DNA of 64,000 nucleotides from NCBI GenBank assembly GCA_039513195.1, contig JBCCRM010000003.1, positions 158,822 to 222,821 of the forward strand, written 5' to 3'. Positions 61,417 to 64,000 of the stretch are shown one piece after another (position 1 is the stretch's first letter; each line of letters begins with the position of its first letter). Made by a program: the position numbers and the translations under genes. Origin of the DNA: Thermohalobaculum sp039513195. GTDB lineage: Bacteria; Pseudomonadota; Alphaproteobacteria; Rhodobacterales; Rhodobacteraceae. The notes under the pieces were generated by a model. The model worked only from the letters and a program-made list of their open reading frames with translations, was not told the DNA's origin and did not search any database.

Positions 61417-62355
61417 TTGAAGCCAGAGCTTTTGCAGATCGCGCCGATGATGCCACATGTCGAGGCCGCATTGGCCGGGGCCTATGCGGTGCATCGGTTT
61501 TGGGAGGCGCCGGAGGGGGCCGCTTTGTTGGCCGAGCTCGGGCCGCGGATCCGGGCGGTGGCGACCGATGGGCATGCGGGCTGCGCGCCGGAGATCCTGC
61601 AGGCGCTGCCGGCCTTGGAGATCATCGCCAGCTATGGCGTCGGCTATGACGCCATCGACATTCCAGCGTGCAAGGCCCGCGGCGTGCGGGTGACCAACAC
61701 GCCGGAGGTCCTGAACGACGCTATGGCGGAGATCACGCTGGGGCTGATGATCGCGCTCTGCCGGCGGATCCCGCAGGCGGATGCCCATGTGCGGGCGGGG
61801 CGCTGGCCAGCGGATGGGTTTCCCCTGACCGGCGAGTTGACCGGGGCAAAGGTTGGGATCCTGGGGCTGGGGCGCATCGGCAAGGAGATCGCGCGCCGCT
61901 GCCAGGTCTTCAAGATGCAGGTGGTCTATCACGGCCGCAGCGAGCAGCCGCATCAGCCCTATCCATTCTACGCGGATCTCGAGGCAATGGCCCATGACGT
62001 CGATTGGCTGGTGGTGATCGCACCGGGCTCGGCGGAGACGGCCGGGATCGTGTCGCGCCGAGTGATGGAGGCGCTGGGGCCCTCCGGCGCGCTGGTGAAC
62101 GTCGCCCGGGGGTCGCTGGTCGACGAGAAGGCGATGGTCGCGCTGTTGGCCGAGGGCAAGCTGGGGGCCGCGGCGCTTGATGTGTTCGAGCGGGAGCCGG
62201 AGGTGCCAGAGCCTTTGTGGGCGATGGAGAATGTGGTCCTGTCGCCCCATCAGGGTTCGGCCACCCATAAGACGCGGGCGGCCATGGGCGATCTGGTGGT
62301 GCGAAACTTGGCGGCCCATTTCGCTGGCGACCCATTGCCGACACCGGTGGCTTGA
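61417..62355 (+). CDS. D-2-hydroxyacid dehydrogenase (GhrB/SerA-like family)
   Basis: 312 residues from a TTG at 61417 supported by GGAGGAG seven bases upstream; the frame is open further up but runs through the operator. NAD loop VGILGLGRIGKEIARRCQVF; catalytic Arg in VNVARGSLVDEKAMVALLAE; Glu in FEREPEVPEPLWAMENVVLS; catalytic His in LSPHQGSATHKTRAAMGDLV. Members reduce hydroxypyruvate, glyoxylate or 2-ketogluconate. Divergent from the importer operon, sharing operator site 2. Confidence 0.93.
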   Translation: MKPELLQIAPMMPHVEAALAGAYAVHRFWEAPEGAALLAELGPRIRAVATDGHAGCAPEILQALPALEIIASYGVGYDAIDIPACKARGVRVTNTPEVLNDAMAEITLGLMIALCRRIPQADAHVRAGRWPADGFPLTGELTGAKVGILGLGRIGKEIARRCQVFKMQVVYHGRSEQPHQPYPFYADLEAMAHDVDWLVVIAPGSAETAGIVSRRVMEALGPSGALVNVARGSLVDEKAMVALLAEGKLGAAALDVFEREPEVPEPLWAMENVVLSPHQGSATHKTRAAMGDLVVRNLAAHFAGDPLPTPVA

Positions 62356-62789
62356 GCCGTCGCCGGCGGACCGCGGTTCCGCCCGGGCTGCGCCCGGCCG
62401 TCCTGGCCGCCGCGTCCGCCTCCCGGAGCGTGGCGCCGTGAGCGCGCGCGGCGGAGGGTCGGCTGCGGTGCCTGTTGGACGGTCGCGGCGAGAGCAGCGG
62501 CGAGTCGTTGATGGGTGTCGAGCGGGCGCAGACCCCGGCTCCGAGAGAAACCTCAAGAATGGCAGGGCTTGAAATTGCTGGGCCAGACGGCGTGGGGCGT
62601 AACGCGACACGTCCGCAGCGCGTCCAGCGGCGGGTGGCGGCAAGCGGCACGACGACGGGAAAGCTTGCGACGGTGTTGTCGCAGGGATTGGAGATGTGGA
62701 AGCCATCGGTCACAAAGCCAATCCTCCGCCCGATCCGGTTGCGGAGGCTGTAGCGGTGGGGGTCGAGACTGCTAGTGGTCGGTAAATCG
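62356..62789. other. GC-rich stretch, nothing identified
   Basis: Open frames run in several phases here, but none has a recognisable domain or a good ribosome site. It separates the catabolic island from transposon debris. Confidence 0.4.
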
Positions 62790-63200
62790 GCCCTCTACGA
62801 AAGGGCTTGCCCTGTTCCATACAGGAGAGCGTTGCTCCACCGGACGTCAGATTCGCCGTGAGGGGCCTCCCGCCCGAGTCTGCGACAACACGGATCTTTG
62901 CAGATACGCCGCTGCGCGGACGGCCGCGAGCGCTGGTCTGACGCCTCCGCTTCCACCGGCGCTGTGCCGATGCGCCCGGGCGATAGCGCCGCCGGTCAAC
63001 TGCGGCGAAGTATCGCCGGCGCCGCTGATGGCCGCAATTTCGAGGATAGCCTCGAAGCCGGGGGCCCCCACGCCACACGGCAAAGCGCCGCCGGACGGGG
63101 GTCCGTTCGCCACATCTCCGCGGCACGTCCCGCTTGTCAGCGCCGGCGCGAGCGATCCGCTGGATCCATCGCTTCGGACCCCAGTTGGGCAGATCTCGCT
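62790..63200 (-). pseudogene. IS5-type transposase remnant
   Basis: Read from right to left on the minus strand. One frame gives RDVPRRCGERTPVRRRFAVW, like the WRDLPERYGP...RFVRW block of IS5 transposases. After a shift it continues as FEAILEIAAISGAGDTSPQL then AIARAHRHSAGGSGG, matching the IDSTIVRAHQHSAGG region. After a second shift it reads GRPRSGVSAKIRVVADSGGR followed by PLTANLTSGG, the counterpart of GRSRGGLTTKIHA. Two frameshifts and missing ends make it non-functional. It is not closely similar to the remnant at 16.7 kb. Confidence 0.65.
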
Positions 63201-63602
63201 GAGTGAACTTTCGCCTCCTCCTGCCTGCCTCAACGCACAGGCAGTCCGCGCATTGGCAGACCGGTCTTCAGCATCGCGAGCAGTCCCTTCATCGCGGGGT
63301 GAGCCGGCAACGCCCTCAATCAGTCTGGTGGTCTTCAGAGGGTCGCATCATTGAAAACCCTCGCCGGTAGATCGGCCTTCCAGATCGACGATCCTGTGCC
63401 ATGCGCATCCAATCCCCTGCCAGGCCGAAAGCCCCGCTCTCCTGCCGCATCGCCTATGCCTGAACCGGCTACGCCCGGCGGGGACGCAGGACTGGAGCCA
63501 TGTCGGAGCAATGGCAACCCGGCGCGATGCCTTGGGCTTGGGGCTGAGGGGACGTTGTCCGCTCCGACGAGGCACCGGCCAACAGCAACTTCTGGTCACG
63601 GT

Positions 63603-63731
63603 ATGTCGAACATCACCGGCACTGGCGTTGACGACGCTCTGAACGGTGCCGCGGGCGGCGACAGTATTGCCGGCGATGCAGGCGGTGATTTCGTCGCTGC
63701 CGCAGGGCCACATGCAGTGGAAACGCGCTAG
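63603..63731 (+). pseudogene. Truncated RTX-like N-terminus
   Basis: Starts MSNITGTGVDDALNGAAGGD and continues SIAGDAGGDFVAAAGP, which imitates the start of hemolysin-type calcium-binding repeat proteins (pattern GTxxDDxLxGxxGxD). It is 42 codons long and stops at the TAG in the terminal CTAG of repeat copy 4. The rest of the protein is absent, so it looks like the cut-off start of a secreted RTX gene. Confidence 0.5.
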
Positions 63732-63834
63732 AGCGCTTTCCGACCCGATTGAATCGGTCCTCGCGCTCTAAGGTATTGTTTTGGCGCATTTTCACGACGC
63801 CAATCCGATTCAGATTGGCTGGAAAATGCTCTAA
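63728..63834 (+). repeat. Palindromic MITE-like repeat, copy 4
   Basis: 107 bp, very close to copy 1: CTAGAGCGCTTTCCGACCCG at the left, GCCAATC..GATTGGC stem in the right half, and GGAAAATGCTCTAA at the right end, where the last base is A instead of G. Same orientation as the other three copies. Its left CTAG stops the RTX-like fragment. Confidence 0.85.
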
Positions 63835-64000
63835 TTCGGGGATCTGGTGATGGCGATAGACGCCACGCTTCCTCCCCTTCGACGCATCAGGCGAACCCCG
63901 CACGCCCGGCCCCGAGCAGAGGAAGAGCACGAGCCGATCCAGACAAGGGCCGGCAGCTTGAACAACGGGCCGCCTCATCGCGGTTTGTCGGCCTCGCCAA
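63835..64000. other. Right edge, unassigned
   Basis: 166 bases after repeat copy 4. A minus-strand frame stays open to the edge (MRRPVVQAAGPCLDRLVLFL and on) but I cannot assign it. It may be the end of a gene that begins outside the window. Confidence 0.25.

Noticed and set aside
63835..64000. Possible gene entering from the right edge
   Set aside because: An open frame exists but no family is recognisable in 55 codons; left unassigned.
1..64000. CRISPR array, tRNA, rRNA or prophage
   Set aside because: No spaced identical short repeats, no cloverleaf with a CCA-like end and no phage structural genes were seen on reading both strands; a tRNA scan would be needed to exclude tRNAs completely.

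Overview
The window is about 64 kb of GC-rich chromosomal DNA from an alphaproteobacterium. The evidence is the gene set and order: gyrB, recF, dnaN, dnaA and rpsT on one side, then divergent mutM | ubiE-ubiB-coaBC-dut; leuC/leuD, a murJ-glnD pair, an rsmI-yraN-BON-gshB run and single-gene histidine loci. Rhodobacterales or Rhodospirillales-like orders fit best; I cannot place it lower from sequence alone. No rRNA, tRNA, CRISPR array or intact prophage was seen.

Layout. (1) 1-10 kb: replication and repair genes, all on the minus strand (VOC protein, gyrB, a small membrane protein, recF, dnaN, dnaA, rhodanese, rpsT, crotonase, mutM). (2) 10-16.5 kb: plus-strand operon ubiE-ubiB, coaBC-dut-Rrf2-cysK-moeB, with stop/start overlaps. 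(3) 16.5-17.5 kb: a decayed IS5-type element sitting exactly between two copies of a 105-107 bp palindromic repeat. (4) 17.5-30 kb: endonuclease/phosphatase, leuD, a secreted basic Gly/Phe protein, an MFS permease, leuC, rimI-tsaB-nfu, usp, a ring-cleaving dioxygenase-like protein, trpS, rhomboid and a patatin lipoprotein. (5) 30-41 kb: murJ, glnD, lpoA, rsmI, yraN, BON lipoprotein, gshB, esterase. (6) 41-43.5 kb: hisF with a hisE-acetyltransferase fusion, and hisA, separated by an inverted DUF302 gene. (7) 43.5-45.6 kb: a translationally coupled four-gene exported operon containing a SCO1-type protein. (8) 45.6-49.3 kb: a TAXI-type binding protein and malQ. (9) 49.6-62.4 kb: a catabolic island with a LacI regulator, four dehydrogenases, VOC proteins and a complete CUT1-type ABC importer. 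(10) 62.4-64 kb: accessory debris (IS5 remnant, truncated RTX-like start, fourth repeat copy).

How it fits together. The catabolic island appears to be one regulon: the same palindrome TAAATCGATTTA lies before the SDR-dehydrogenase-VOC-LacI operon and between the divergent ABC-importer operon and the 2-hydroxyacid dehydrogenase. The importer operon runs ATPase, binding protein, two permeases, a membrane protein, an isomerase-VOC fusion and a dehydrogenase.

Most notable items: the exported operon in which three consecutive proteins each carry a Cys-x3-Cys pair; the two-site LacI regulon; the HisE-GNAT and isomerase-VOC fusions; the repeat family whose terminal CTAG supplies the TAG stop of three reading frames; and an AT-rich patch at 45.6 kb with three DnaA-box-like 9-mers at an exact 11-bp period.
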